A stretch of 64,000 nucleotides of DNA from Nonomuraea candida (lineage in GTDB: Bacteria; Actinomycetota; Actinomycetes; Streptosporangiales; Streptosporangiaceae), in assembly GCF_000725485.1 (NCBI RefSeq), contig NZ_JOAG01000004.1, positions 331,334 to 395,333 of the forward strand, in the 5' to 3' direction. A program made the translations under genes and the position numbers. Shown here piece by piece: positions 39,404 through 48,247 of the stretch. Numbering within the stretch: position 1 is the first letter of the stretch; each line of letters begins with the position of its first letter. The notes under the pieces are model-generated. The model saw nothing but the letters and a program-made list of their open reading frames with translations. It was not told where the DNA came from and ran no database searches.

Positions 39404-40608
39404 CCCGACTGCTGCGCGAGACCATGGACGACTGGGCCGACGAGGCCCGGGTGCCGCCGGGGCTGGCCGACCGGGCGCTACGGAGGCGCGCCTGGAAGCC
39501 GTTCGGCGCGGCGGTGCTGGTGGCGGCGATGATCGCGGCCGTCGCCGTGTTCGTCACCGGCCAGCGGGGGCCGGAGCCGGTCGTGCGCCCGGCCAGCGGC
39601 ATCATGCTGCCGCCCCGGCCGTCGCCCGCGCCGACGGACGTGCGTACCGACACCGAGAACGCGCCGCCGACCAGGTTCATCGCGGCCGGGAGGATGGCCG
39701 TGTCGGCCTACTACGTGACGCGCAGGGAGAAGCGGCCGGACGGGCGCGAGCAGGTGCGGCGGGTGTGGTCGCTGTACGATCCGCGCACCGACGGCTACGA
39801 GCGGACCCCGTACGCCTGGGTGGACGTCGCCCCCGGGCTGCAGGTCGCGGCGGTGCTCGAAGGCGACCTGCTCGGCAGGCGGCTCGGCGTGCTCGACCTG
39901 AACACCCGTCAGATGCTCGCCTGGTACGACCTGGAGCACCCGGTGGGGTCGGTCGCCTGGTCCCCGGACGGCACCAGGATCGTGGCCACCGCGTACTCCG
40001 ACTTCCCCGACCTGCTGGAGGGCACGGGCGACCAGATCACCCAGCGCAGGGACGGCAGCCCGCGCACCGGCTACTACCTCATCGACGTCCCGGCGGGCAC
40101 GACCGACTACCACGAGCTGGCGCCGCTGCCGACGATGTTCACCGGCGAGATGGACAGCGACGAGCTTGAGGGCAACGCCCGCCAGGACCTCGACTGGAGC
40201 CTGGACGGCAAGCTGCTCTGGAGCCCGACGAACACCAGGCCGGACCGCGTCTGGTACACCCTCGACGGGCAGCGCGCGCAGGCGCCCGAGGGGCAGACCT
40301 ACGTCGGCTACTCGCGGATCTCGGCCGTCTCGCCCGACGGCCGCCGGGTGCTGGGTCCCGACGGGCTGCCCACGAGGATCACCGACGCCGCGACGGGCGA
40401 GGTGGCCGGGCGGCAGCGGGTGCTGCAACTGCACGCCTGGGCGGACGACGACAACGTCATCGCCCTGGGCTGCGCGGGCACGTGCCAGAACGAGTTCAGG
40501 AACGGCCTGGTGCTCGTCAGCGTGGACGGCTCCAGGATGACCCAGCTCGCCGCCAACAGCGACAGCGACAAGGAGGGCGCCTGGCGCTGGGTCCTGACCC
40601 CGAGATAA
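39400..40608 (+). CDS. Membrane protein with propeller-like domain, putative sigma partner
   Basis: A 402-residue protein. It has a short cytoplasmic N-terminus, one membrane segment (about 34-55, GAAVLVAAMIAAVAVFVTG), and a large outside domain with WD40/TolB-like strands (VGSVAWSPDGTRIVATAY, RISAVSPDGRRVLGPDG). It is coupled to the SigE-like factor by a GTGA overlap. Such pairs usually encode an anti-sigma factor or sensor; no zinc-binding anti-sigma motif is visible. Confidence 0.75.
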   Translation: MTRLLRETMDDWADEARVPPGLADRALRRRAWKPFGAAVLVAAMIAAVAVFVTGQRGPEPVVRPASGIMLPPRPSPAPTDVRTDTENAPPTRFIAAGRMAVSAYYVTRREKRPDGREQVRRVWSLYDPRTDGYERTPYAWVDVAPGLQVAAVLEGDLLGRRLGVLDLNTRQMLAWYDLEHPVGSVAWSPDGTRIVATAYSDFPDLLEGTGDQITQRRDGSPRTGYYLIDVPAGTTDYHELAPLPTMFTGEMDSDELEGNARQDLDWSLDGKLLWSPTNTRPDRVWYTLDGQRAQAPEGQTYVGYSRISAVSPDGRRVLGPDGLPTRITDAATGEVAGRQRVLQLHAWADDDNVIALGCAGTCQNEFRNGLVLVSVDGSRMTQLAANSDSDKEGAWRWVLTPR

Positions 40609-40614
40609 GCCATA

Positions 40615-40629
40615 TCTAGACCGATCATT
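40615..40629. promoter_or_regulatory. Putative TetR operator, copy 1
   Basis: TCTAGACCGATCATT lies 25 bp before the tetR start. Its reverse complement, with one change, recurs just before the SDR gene (41234-41248). Confidence 0.65.
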
Positions 40630-40631
40630 CC

Positions 40632-40643
40632 AGAACGTGCTAG
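40632..40643. promoter_or_regulatory. Operator-like AGAACGTGCTAG
   Basis: This 12-mer resembles AGAACGCTCTAG at 42998-43009, upstream of the imine-reductase-like gene. It may be a shared binding site. Confidence 0.45.
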
Positions 40644-40653
40644 GGTCCTCGGC

Positions 40654-41232
40654 GTGGCAAGGAGCAAGGAGTTCGACCCCGACGCCGCGCTGCAACAGGC
40701 GCTGGAGCTGTTCTGGGAGCGCGGCTACGAGGCGACCTCGATGGCCGACCTCGTGGCGCGGCTCGGCGTCTCGCGGGCCAGCATCTACGCGACGTTCGGC
40801 GGCAAGCGCGAGCTCTACCTGAAGGCGCTGGACCGCTACCTGGCGCAGCGCGACGTGGTCGGGGAGCTGTCCCGGCCCGGCCCCGCGCTGCCCGCCATCC
40901 GGTCCTTCCTCGACTCGTACGTCGCCGAATGCCTGGCCGACGAGCTGCGGCGGGGCTGCATGGTGGTCAACACGGCCGTGGAGTTCTCCACGCGCGACGC
41001 AGCCGTGCTGGCGAAGGTGGCGACGAGCTGGGCGGGGCTGGAGACGGCGCTGGCCGCCACGCTGATCAGGGCCCGCGCCCAGGGGGAGATCCCCGAGAGC
41101 AAGGACCCGCAGGCGCTGGCCAGGTTCCTGCTCGTGCTGCTGCAGGGACTGCGGGTGCTCGGCAGGGCCGACCCCGACCCGCGCCGCCTGCGCGACGCCG
41201 TCGCCCAGGCCATGTCCACCCTCACCATTTGA
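40654..41232 (+). CDS. TetR-family transcriptional regulator
   Basis: A 192-residue regulator with an N-terminal helix-turn-helix (SMADLVARLGVSRASIYATF) and a ligand domain with a conserved cysteine in RRGCMVVNTAVE, typical of the AcrR/TetR_C_16-like group. It starts at GTG 40654 after an operator-like repeat. The SDR gene follows about 20 bp after its stop. It probably represses itself and the SDR gene. Confidence 0.88.
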   Translation: MARSKEFDPDAALQQALELFWERGYEATSMADLVARLGVSRASIYATFGGKRELYLKALDRYLAQRDVVGELSRPGPALPAIRSFLDSYVAECLADELRRGCMVVNTAVEFSTRDAAVLAKVATSWAGLETALAATLIRARAQGEIPESKDPQALARFLLVLLQGLRVLGRADPDPRRLRDAVAQAMSTLTI

Positions 41233-41233
41233 G

Positions 41234-41248
41234 AATGATTGGTCTAGA
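41234..41248. promoter_or_regulatory. Putative TetR operator, copy 2
   Basis: AATGATTGGTCTAGA is the reverse complement of copy 1 with a single mismatch and lies just upstream of the SDR start. Confidence 0.65.
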
Positions 41249-41252
41249 AAAT

Positions 41253-42014
41253 ATGTCAGGACGTTTTGCAGGCAAGGTCGCGCTCGTCACCGGTGCGAGC
41301 GGAGTCGTGGGCCGGGCGGCGGCGCTGGCGTACGCGCGGGAGGGCGCGGCCGTCCTGGTGGCCGGCCGCGACGACGCCAGGCTGGCCGAGGTCGTCAAGC
41401 TGATCGAGGAGAGCGGCGGGCGCGCCGGCGCGTTCCGGGTGGACATCACCCGCTCCGACGAGGTGGCCGCCATGGTGCACGCCGCGGTCTCCCGCTACGG
41501 CCGGCTCGACGTCGCCCTCAACGCGGCCGGCATCTTCGGCACGCTGGCGCCGCTCGCCGACTACGACGAGGACACCTGGGACGAGGTGCTGGCGGTCAAC
41601 CTCAAGGGCGTCTACCTGTCGATGAAGCACGAGATCGCCCACATGCGCGCCCACGGCGGCGGGACCGTGGTCAACGTCTCCTCCAACCTGGGGGCGCACT
41701 GGCGGCTGGCCGGGGCGAGCGCCTACGCCGCCTCGAAGGCCGCCGTCAGCTCCCTGACCCGCGCCGCGGCCCGTGACCACATCGCCGACGGCGTACGCGT
41801 CAACGCCATCAGCCCCGGCCCGATCGACACCCCCATGTCGGCCCGGCCGGGGGAGACGCGCGAGGAGCGTGACGAGCGCATGAAGGACGCCCTCCCGATC
41901 GGCCGCGTCGCCACCCCGGAGGAGATCGCCGCGGCGGCCCTGTGGCTGTCGTCCCCCGACTCCAGCTTCGTCGTGGGCGCCGACCACGTCATAGACGGCG
42001 GCGCCACCGCCTGA
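41253..42014 (+). CDS. SDR-family oxidoreductase
   Basis: A 253-residue classical short-chain dehydrogenase/reductase. It has TGASGVVG (cofactor), NAAG, VNVSSN (catalytic Ser), and SAYAASK (catalytic Tyr and Lys). The C-terminal INAISPGPIDTPM is typical. An in-frame ATG at 41235 overlaps the putative operator, so the ATG at 41253 is preferred; neither has a good ribosome-binding site. It is probably induced through the preceding TetR regulator. Confidence 0.87.
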   Translation: MSGRFAGKVALVTGASGVVGRAAALAYAREGAAVLVAGRDDARLAEVVKLIEESGGRAGAFRVDITRSDEVAAMVHAAVSRYGRLDVALNAAGIFGTLAPLADYDEDTWDEVLAVNLKGVYLSMKHEIAHMRAHGGGTVVNVSSNLGAHWRLAGASAYAASKAAVSSLTRAAARDHIADGVRVNAISPGPIDTPMSARPGETREERDERMKDALPIGRVATPEEIAAAALWLSSPDSSFVVGADHVIDGGATA

Positions 42015-42081
42015 TTCCGTCGCCGTTGGCGGGTGTGCCCGCGCCGGACGGCTGAGGTCGTGGGGCGGGGCCGTGCGCTGG

Positions 42082-42957
42082 TCAGTTCTTCGGCTTCTTC
42101 AGGAGTTCGACGAGGCTGGAGAAGCTGTCGGTCGCGTGGCCGGCCTCCATGCCGCGCCGGAACAGGTCGGCCACGGCGGCCGGGAGGGCGGTGTCCACGC
42201 CCGCGTCGGCGTTGGTGTGCAGGACGTGCTCGACGCTGGCCATGCCCATGGCCAGGCGGTCGACGTCGCCGCCGTGCTCACCGGCGTCGATGCGCGCGGC
42301 GTAGAAGCTCAGGAAGTTCGGCATCGTGGCCATGGTCTCGGTGGCGTGCGGCAGGATGTCGGCCGCGGTGAGGCCGTTGGCGTCGGCGAGGGCGACGGCC
42401 TGCCAGTAGCTGAGCATCGACGTCCAGAACATCACCATGCCGATCTGGTAGAACAGCGCGGCCAGCCCCGGGTCCTCGCCCCGGTAGTCGGTGCCGGTCA
42501 GCGCTTCGAGGGTGGGCCGGTGGGTCTCGAAGGGCCCGCGGGGGCCGCTGTAGAAGGTGGACGACTCGGGCTTGCCGATCCCCGACGGCGGCACGGTCAC
42601 CCCGCCGGAGAGCTGGACACCGCCGTGCCCGGCGACCCACTTCGCGCCCGCGCGGGTCTTCTCCGGGGTGTCGGAGCTGAGGTTGACCAGCACCCGCCCG
42701 GACAATGCGTGGGCCGCCGGTTCCAGCACGGTGTACATCGCGTCGTAGTCGGTCAGGCTCAGGATCACCAGCTCGTTGGCGGCCAGCGCCTCCTCGACGC
42801 TGCCGGCCAGCACCGCTCCCCGGGCGACCAGGGCGTCCGCGCGGGACGGGGTGCGGTTCCAGACGGTGACCGGGTGCCCCTTGTCGAGAAAGGCCTGAAC
42901 CATGGCCTGCCCCATCGGGCCCAGCCCGATGACGGTCACGGACTGCTTGCCGCTCAT
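42082..42957 (-). CDS. Imine-reductase-like NAD(P)-dependent dehydrogenase
   Basis: A 291-residue protein of the beta-hydroxyacid dehydrogenase/6PGDH superfamily. It has a Rossmann domain (GLGPMGQAMVQAFL, VWNRTPSRAD) and a helical C-terminal domain. GGVTVPPSGIGKPESS and FYSGPRGPFE are close to the signature of imine reductases, which reduce cyclic imines with NADPH. The native substrate is unknown. It is separated from the XRE gene by a region with TetR-like dyads resembling that before tetR. Confidence 0.85.
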   Translation of the reverse strand: MSGKQSVTVIGLGPMGQAMVQAFLDKGHPVTVWNRTPSRADALVARGAVLAGSVEEALAANELVILSLTDYDAMYTVLEPAAHALSGRVLVNLSSDTPEKTRAGAKWVAGHGGVQLSGGVTVPPSGIGKPESSTFYSGPRGPFETHRPTLEALTGTDYRGEDPGLAALFYQIGMVMFWTSMLSYWQAVALADANGLTAADILPHATETMATMPNFLSFYAARIDAGEHGGDVDRLAMGMASVEHVLHTNADAGVDTALPAAVADLFRRGMEAGHATDSFSSLVELLKKPKN

Positions 42958-43201
42958 ATGAAGACCTCCGTGGTGGACGTGCCCGACAACACTAGAAAGA
43001 ACGCTCTAGTTAGAGCGTGCCATGACCATAGCACAGACTGGAGCGAACGTTCTATCTAGGAGCGTGCGTCAAGGCACAAGAGTCAGAACTCGTTGTCCCC
43101 GAGCACTTACCAGGGTGGCGTTCCGCGGCTACTTTGTAATGGCCGCGTCACCGTCCGTGTCCGGACGGATGGGTGGCGGTGTTCGGAGGGGCGTGAGATC
43201 C
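42958..43201. promoter_or_regulatory. Divergent region with TetR-like dyads
   Basis: ACGCTCTAGTTAGAGCGT (43001-43018) is a 7-4-7 perfect inverted repeat. AGAACGCTCTAG (42998-43009) and CGAACGTTCTATC (43035-43047) are related half-sites. They sit 40-90 bp upstream of the imine-reductase-like gene and resemble the site before tetR. GGAGGGG near 43186 serves the XRE gene. Confidence 0.6.
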
Positions 43202-44002
43202 ATGGCCGAGGACGGGCAGAAGTACGGCGAGATCCTCAAGAAGGCGCGCGATTCCGCGCACCTGTCGCAAAGGGCCCTGGGCGAGCTGCTGTCGTGCAGC
43301 GAGAGCCTGGTCGGGCTGATCGAGCGCGGCAAACGCAAGCCGACCAAGCAGTTCACGCTCGCCGCCGAAGCCGCCCTGGGCCTCGACGGCGAGCTCTTCG
43401 AGCTCCTGCCCAACACCACGGTCATGACGGTGCCGAAGTGGTTTCGCGAATGGCCGAGAGCGGAGGAACGCGCGCACACCATCCGGACCTGGCAGCCCCT
43501 CGTGGTGCCGGGCCTTCTCCAGACCGCCGGCTACGCCCGGGCCGTTCTCGGCGCCTGGCCTCACGCCACCGACGAATGGGTCGAGGAGGGCGTCGAAGCG
43601 CGGCTCAAGAGGCAGGCCGTGTTCGATCGCGGCGAACCGCCGGTGTACCGGGCGCTGATCGACGAATGCGTGCTCCTCCGGCCGGTCGGGGGAAACGGCG
43701 TCATGCGCGACCAGCTACGGCACCTGCTGCGGATGGCCGAGCGGCCCAACATCTCCATCCAGGTCGTCCCTCTGGATGTGGGGGCGACGGTCGGTGTGCT
43801 CGGGGCCTTCTCGCTCGCCCAGGGTGACGGCATGTCCGATCACGTGTACCTCGAAGCGGCCGCGCAGCCGAAAGTGTCTGTCCACCAGGAGACGGTGAGG
43901 CGCATCGACGGCACGTATGACGCGATACGCGAATGGGCACATCCGGTCCACATGAGCCGGCGTCTGATGCGTGAGGTGGTGGCGCGGTATGAAGATCGAT
44001 GA
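43202..44002 (+). CDS. XRE-family regulator with DUF5753 domain
   Basis: A 266-residue protein. It has an N-terminal helix-turn-helix (SQRALGELLSCSESLVGLIE, 28-47) and a C-terminal DUF5753 domain (about 85-262; IRTWQPLVVPGLLQTAGYAR). Such proteins are paired with small DUF397 proteins in actinomycetes and influence development and antibiotic production. The ATG at 43202 is chosen; a GTG at 43193 is the alternative. Confidence 0.9.
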   Translation: MAEDGQKYGEILKKARDSAHLSQRALGELLSCSESLVGLIERGKRKPTKQFTLAAEAALGLDGELFELLPNTTVMTVPKWFREWPRAEERAHTIRTWQPLVVPGLLQTAGYARAVLGAWPHATDEWVEEGVEARLKRQAVFDRGEPPVYRALIDECVLLRPVGGNGVMRDQLRHLLRMAERPNISIQVVPLDVGATVGVLGAFSLAQGDGMSDHVYLEAAAQPKVSVHQETVRRIDGTYDAIREWAHPVHMSRRLMREVVARYEDR

Positions 44003-44213
44003 CGAGCTGCGTGCCGAGCTGGACAGTGCCCGGTGGGTCAAGTCCCCGCTTTCCGGTCCCAACGGGGGAGACTGCCTTTATGCGGCCAAGCTGAGTGGTG
44101 ACCGCTACGCGATCAAGGACTCCGAGCAGCCGGACGTCCCTCCGATGGTCCTGCGGGGCGGCGTCTTCCGGGCCTTCGTGGCAGGCGCGAAGCTCGGGGA
44201 GTTCGACTTCTGA
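43989..44213 (+). CDS. DUF397 protein
   Basis: A 74-residue protein with the DUF397 pattern: ARWVKSPLSGPNGGDCLYAA, YAIKDSEQP and a C-terminal FRAFVAGAKLGEFDF. It overlaps the XRE gene by 14 bp. In related loci the two form a toxin/antitoxin-like or anti-regulator pair. Confidence 0.88.
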   Translation: MKIDDELRAELDSARWVKSPLSGPNGGDCLYAAKLSGDRYAIKDSEQPDVPPMVLRGGVFRAFVAGAKLGEFDF

Positions 44214-44252
44214 AGTGGTGGCCCGCCGGCCGGGACGGGTGGCGGCGCGGTT

Positions 44253-45101
44253 CTATGAGGCGAGGGGCGACGGGGCCAGCGTGCGGGTGGCGAGTTCCAC
44301 GAGGCGGGCCACCAGGGGATGGGCGTCTCGGGGCGGCGCGACGATCATCAGGGGCACCGGGGGCGCGTTCTTGAGCCTGATGTAGCGGATGTCCGGATGG
44401 GAGTATCGCCGCACCGACTCGGGCGCCACCCCCACGCCGTGCCCGGCGGCCACGGCCTCCACCCATTCGTCGAAGTTGTCGGCGGTGCAGCAGATGCTGG
44501 GGGCGCGCTCCTGTGACCAGAGGTCCGGCGTGGTGGTGCCCGTCACGGTGTTCGCGACGAGTGGCCAGTCCGGCAGTTCGGCCCAGTCGAGCACGCGCCG
44601 CCTGGCCAGCGGCAGGCCCCTGGCCACCGCGGCCACCCTGGCCTCGTTCCGCAGCAGGCGACCGTGGGGATGGTGGCCGTGGAGCACGGCCACGTCGCAA
44701 TCACCCCGGTCGAGCCCGGCCATCGGCGCGTCCCGGCGCACCAGCCGGACCCGCGCGCCGGTCAGCGACTCGAACGCCTGGCTCACCGCCGGCCAGCCGT
44801 CCGGGAGCAGCCAGGTGAAGCCGAGCCGCACCAGGGAGTCGGCGCAGGGGGCGCGCAGTGCTTGCTCCAGGCGCGGCAGCAGGATGCCGAGCTCCTCGTG
44901 CAGCCGGCGGCCTTCGGGGGTCAGCGTGACGCGCCGCGTCGTGCGGTCGAACAGGCGCGCACCGACCGCCTCTTCGAGTGCCCGCACCGTACGGGAGAGC
45001 ACCGGCTGCCCCACGCGCAGGCGGTCGGCCGCGTAGGAGAAGCCGCCTTCGTCGGCGACGGCCAGGAAGGCCCGCAAGTGCCGCAGCTCAACCCCATTCA
45101 T
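44253..45101 (-). CDS. LysR-family transcriptional regulator
   Basis: A 282-residue regulator. It has an N-terminal winged helix (ELRHLRAFLAVADEGGFSYA, LRVGQPVLSRTVRALEEAV) and a LysR substrate-binding domain (about 90-282). It is divergent from an MFS exporter with 70 bp between the starts, the classical layout for a regulator activating its neighbour. Confidence 0.9.
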   Translation of the reverse strand: MNGVELRHLRAFLAVADEGGFSYAADRLRVGQPVLSRTVRALEEAVGARLFDRTTRRVTLTPEGRRLHEELGILLPRLEQALRAPCADSLVRLGFTWLLPDGWPAVSQAFESLTGARVRLVRRDAPMAGLDRGDCDVAVLHGHHPHGRLLRNEARVAAVARGLPLARRRVLDWAELPDWPLVANTVTGTTTPDLWSQERAPSICCTADNFDEWVEAVAAGHGVGVAPESVRRYSHPDIRYIRLKNAPPVPLMIVAPPRDAHPLVARLVELATRTLAPSPLAS

Positions 45102-45171
45102 GTCACACAAGCATAAATCTAGGTCACAACGCATTTCTCTTCGGCTCTGCCGGTTTCCTACGCTCCGCCGC

Positions 45172-46383
45172 ATGATGCGAAAGGTTCTGGTTCTCGCCAT
45201 GGGCGCCTTCGTCCTCGGCCTGGACGCGTACGTGATGGCGGGATTGATGCCGGTGATGGCCGGCGACCTGCGAACGACGATCCCGGTGGTCGGCCAGACG
45301 GTGACCGCCTTCACCCTCGCGTACGCGATCGCGGCGCCGCTGTTCGCCGGCGTGCTGGCCACCGCACGCACCAGGACCGTCCTGGTGGTGGCGCTGGCCG
45401 TGTTCACCGTGGCCAACGGCCTGACGGCGCTGTCGTCGTCGCTGCCGTTGCTGATGGTGGTGAGGGCGCTCGCGGGCGCGGGCGCCGGGTTGTACTCCTC
45501 GCAGGCCAGCGTGGCCGCGGCCGAGCTGGTGCCCGCCCAGGCGCGAGGTCGTGCCCTCGGTCTCGTGATGGGCGGGATGAGCGCGGGCACCGTCCTGGGC
45601 GTGCCGCTCGGGGTGCTGCTCGCCGAGCAGGCGGGCTGGCGGGCGACCATGTGGCTGATAACGGCGCTGGGCGCGGCGGTGACGGTGGGAGTCCTGGCGT
45701 GGCTGCCGCAAACGCAGGGCGGGCCGGTGGCGTCCGTCAAGGAGCGGCTGTCCGTGCTGGTCGAGCGGCGGACCGCGGCCGTGGCGGCGGTGTCGTTCCT
45801 GGCCGCGGTGGCCAGCCTGGGGCTCTACACCTACTTGGCGCCGGTGCTGGAGGACGCGGGCGGCGTCCGCGGCGTGGCGCCCTACCTCTGGGTGTGGGGG
45901 ATCGGCGGAGTGCTCGGCAGCCTGGCCGTGGGCCCGGTCGTCGATCGGCTCGGCCGCACGTACGGGCTGGTCGTCGCCCTCTTGGGGGCGTTGCTGCTCG
46001 CCCAGGCTCTGATGCCGGTGCTCGCCCGGATCGCCGCCCCGGCCGCCGCGGTGCCGCTGCTGGTGTGGGGCGCGGTCGGCTGGGCGCTGCAAGTGCCCCA
46101 GCAGCAGCGGTTGCTCCACCTGGGCGGGCAGCGGCGTGGCCCGACCGCCGTGGCCCTGAACAACTCGGCGCTCTACCTCGGCAGCTCCGTCGGCTCCGGG
46201 CTGGGCGGGGTGGCCATCTCGGCGGGGCTCGCGCCGGCGGCCCTGCCCTGGGCGGCCGCGGCGGTGGCCGTGTCCGCCTTGCTGACCCAGGTCCTGGTGG
46301 TCGGCCGCGAGACCACCGCGGTCGCGTCCGGCGATACCACTGTCGCGTCCGGCGATACCACCGTCGCGTGCCGGACCAGGTAG
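45172..46383 (+). CDS. MFS transporter
   Basis: A 403-residue integral membrane protein with about 12 hydrophobic segments and DHA1-like motifs (LGLDAYVMAGLMPVMAGDL; RARGRALGLVMGGMSAGTVL split from AELVPAQARG). It resembles drug/arabinose exporters of the major facilitator superfamily. The C-terminus has VASGDTTVASGDTTVA from a short DNA repeat (about 46321-46372). ATG codons at 45172 and 45175 both fit; no good ribosome-binding site is visible. Confidence 0.87.
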   Translation: MMRKVLVLAMGAFVLGLDAYVMAGLMPVMAGDLRTTIPVVGQTVTAFTLAYAIAAPLFAGVLATARTRTVLVVALAVFTVANGLTALSSSLPLLMVVRALAGAGAGLYSSQASVAAAELVPAQARGRALGLVMGGMSAGTVLGVPLGVLLAEQAGWRATMWLITALGAAVTVGVLAWLPQTQGGPVASVKERLSVLVERRTAAVAAVSFLAAVASLGLYTYLAPVLEDAGGVRGVAPYLWVWGIGGVLGSLAVGPVVDRLGRTYGLVVALLGALLLAQALMPVLARIAAPAAAVPLLVWGAVGWALQVPQQQRLLHLGGQRRGPTAVALNNSALYLGSSVGSGLGGVAISAGLAPAALPWAAAAVAVSALLTQVLVVGRETTAVASGDTTVASGDTTVACRTR

Positions 46384-46429
46384 ACGGACCCGGCCGGGAG
46401 GGGCGTGGCGGGCGTTCGAGAGGGGGCAC

Positions 46430-46470
46430 GCAGGGCCCGCGCCCGGGAGGGGTGCGGGCGCGGGCCCTGC
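46430..46470. terminator. Bidirectional terminator hairpin
   Basis: A 16-bp perfect GC stem, GCAGGGCCCGCGCCCG (46430-46445) with 46455-46470, and a 9-nt loop lies between the converging MFS and amidase genes. Confidence 0.85.
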
Positions 46471-46481
46471 GGGAGGAGGGG

Positions 46482-48080
46482 TCAGATTCTGCTGATGCGG
46501 ACCGCGTCGGCGATCACGTAGCCGGTGCCCGAGGTCCAGCGGCTCACGCCGACCACGTTCTGGGTGCCGGCGTTGAGCGCGAAGGTGCCGATGGCGCGCC
46601 AGGCGCCGCCGCCCGAGCGCTGGTCGACGAAGACGGTCTGGTTGCCGCCCGACGCCGCCACGATGTACGGCGCCGAGCTGTTGTAGCCGGGGTCGGCCGG
46701 ATACCAGACCTCGACCCGGTAGTTGCCGGCGCTGGGGATCGTGGCCGAGTACCACGCCGGGTCGCTGGCGGCGACCGGGTCGGCGAAGCGGTAGTCGGCG
46801 CCGTGGCGCTGGCTGGAGTAGGTGGAGGTGCCCCAGTTCGCGCTGGCGGTGAACTGGCCGGCGGTGGTGTTGTCGACCGTGGTCTGCCACGTCGGCGTGC
46901 CGCCACCGGTCACGTAGTTCATGAACGTGGTCCAGTTGAAGTGCGGCCCGGGGTCGGTGTGGGTGGCGCCGGGCACTTCGTTGTGGCCGATGACGCCGGT
47001 ACGGGTCTTCGGGATGGCGTACTTGTCGCACAGGTGCCGCACCAGCGCGGCGGCGGAGCGGTACATGGCGTCGGTGAACCACGAGGCGTCGCTGACGTAG
47101 CCTTCGAGCTCGATGCCGATCGACCGGTTGTTGTAGGTGGAGTTGCCGGCGTGCCAGGCCACGTCCTTGTCGCGGACCATCTGGGTGACGGCGCCGTTGG
47201 AGGACTTGATCACGTAGTGGGCGGAGACGTTGGCGCTGGGGTTCTGGAACCAGGAGATCGTCCCGGCGTAGGAGCCCTGCGCGACGTGCATGACCACGCG
47301 GTCGATGTTGTAGCTGGTCTCGCGGTTGGAGACGCGGTAGTTGCCGGAGTTCGCGGCGACCCAGGCGGCCGGCGGGTAGTCCTGGCTGGCGATGGCGGCC
47401 TGCGCCTCCGCCTGAGCCTCGGCCTGCCGCTCCGCCTGCCCCTCGGTCTGCTCCGTGGAGCGGGCGTTCAGGTCACGGGTCTTGGCGTACGCGCCGCGGT
47501 CGGCGGTGACCTCCTGCGGCTCGACCTTGACGCCGCGCAGGTCGATGCCGAGGCCGAGCTGTTCGTAGACGGCGTCGGCGTACAGGCGGGCCAGCTCGGG
47601 GGAGGCGGCGTTGCCGTACCTGGCGACGGCCTCGTACCAGCGGCCGGGGTCCTTCCTGGCCGCCTCGTCGAGGCCCAGCACGTCCGCGTGGGCGCGCAGC
47701 ACGGCCGCGCCGCCGAGGACGTTGGCCGCGTCGTCGGACTTGAGCCGGTCGGCGGGCAGCCCGGTCAGCTCGGCGGCCTTCTCCAGCGAGCGGGTGGTGG
47801 GGTTGCTGACCAGGTGCATCACGCCGTAGCCGCCGCTGGCGCTGGGCTCGCCGTTGTGGCCGTCGAGGTGGGTCTCGGCGTAGGCGAGGGCGACGAGCAG
47901 GTCACGGGGTACGTCGTGCGCGGCGGCCGCCTTGGCGAAGGCCGCCGACAGGGGGGACTCCTTGACCACCGTCACCGCCGGGGACGTCTGCGACCAGGCG
48001 GGCTGGGCGGCGGCGATGGGGAGGAGGAGGGTGAGGGTCGAGGTGGCGAGGGCTGCTAATCGCGTGCGGGCGAGAGTCAT
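46482..48080 (-). CDS. N-acetylmuramoyl-L-alanine amidase with golvesin-type C-terminal domain
   Basis: A 532-residue secreted wall hydrolase. It has a signal peptide (about 1-31), a lysozyme-like/SLT-like helical domain (about 45-165; LLVALAYAETHLDGH, SASGGYGVMH), a Gln/Ala/Glu-rich linker (about 200-230), an amidase_2/PGRP domain (about 258-385), and a golvesin/Xly-like domain (about 398-532). Zinc ligands fit the His in VVMHVAQG, the His in GIELEGY-GHNEVPG and the His in PGPHFNW. It cuts the bond between muramic acid and the stem peptide. GAGGAG, 6 bp before the ATG at 48080, sets the start. It is divergent from a DigH-like glycosidase with the same C-terminal domain. Confidence 0.9.
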   Translation of the reverse strand: MTLARTRLAALATSTLTLLLPIAAAQPAWSQTSPAVTVVKESPLSAAFAKAAAAHDVPRDLLVALAYAETHLDGHNGEPSASGGYGVMHLVSNPTTRSLEKAAELTGLPADRLKSDDAANVLGGAAVLRAHADVLGLDEAARKDPGRWYEAVARYGNAASPELARLYADAVYEQLGLGIDLRGVKVEPQEVTADRGAYAKTRDLNARSTEQTEGQAERQAEAQAEAQAAIASQDYPPAAWVAANSGNYRVSNRETSYNIDRVVMHVAQGSYAGTISWFQNPSANVSAHYVIKSSNGAVTQMVRDKDVAWHAGNSTYNNRSIGIELEGYVSDASWFTDAMYRSAAALVRHLCDKYAIPKTRTGVIGHNEVPGATHTDPGPHFNWTTFMNYVTGGGTPTWQTTVDNTTAGQFTASANWGTSTYSSQRHGADYRFADPVAASDPAWYSATIPSAGNYRVEVWYPADPGYNSSAPYIVAASGGNQTVFVDQRSGGGAWRAIGTFALNAGTQNVVGVSRWTSGTGYVIADAVRISRI

Positions 48081-48247
48081 GGGGGGCTCCTCGTTCACAG
48101 GTGTGACGGCAGCACGCTACGGCAATCTTCTGACTGATGTCGATAATTGACATTACTTCTGAGTTAAGTGAAACTTCTCGTCCCCCAAGGGGTTCCCGGG
48201 GGGTAGGGGGCCGGAGGGGCGGGGTCCTCCGATGTTTGTGAAGACTA
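48081..48247. promoter_or_regulatory. Divergent control region of the wall hydrolase pair
   Basis: A 167-bp gap, AT-richer at 48125-48175, separates the two wall-hydrolase genes. Wall hydrolase genes in actinomycetes often carry a c-di-AMP (ydaO) riboswitch; I could not fit its conserved core on either strand. Confidence 0.5.

Noticed and set aside
48081..48247. Possible c-di-AMP (ydaO) riboswitch before a wall hydrolase
   Set aside because: The conserved core could not be placed on either strand; only the gene context suggested it.
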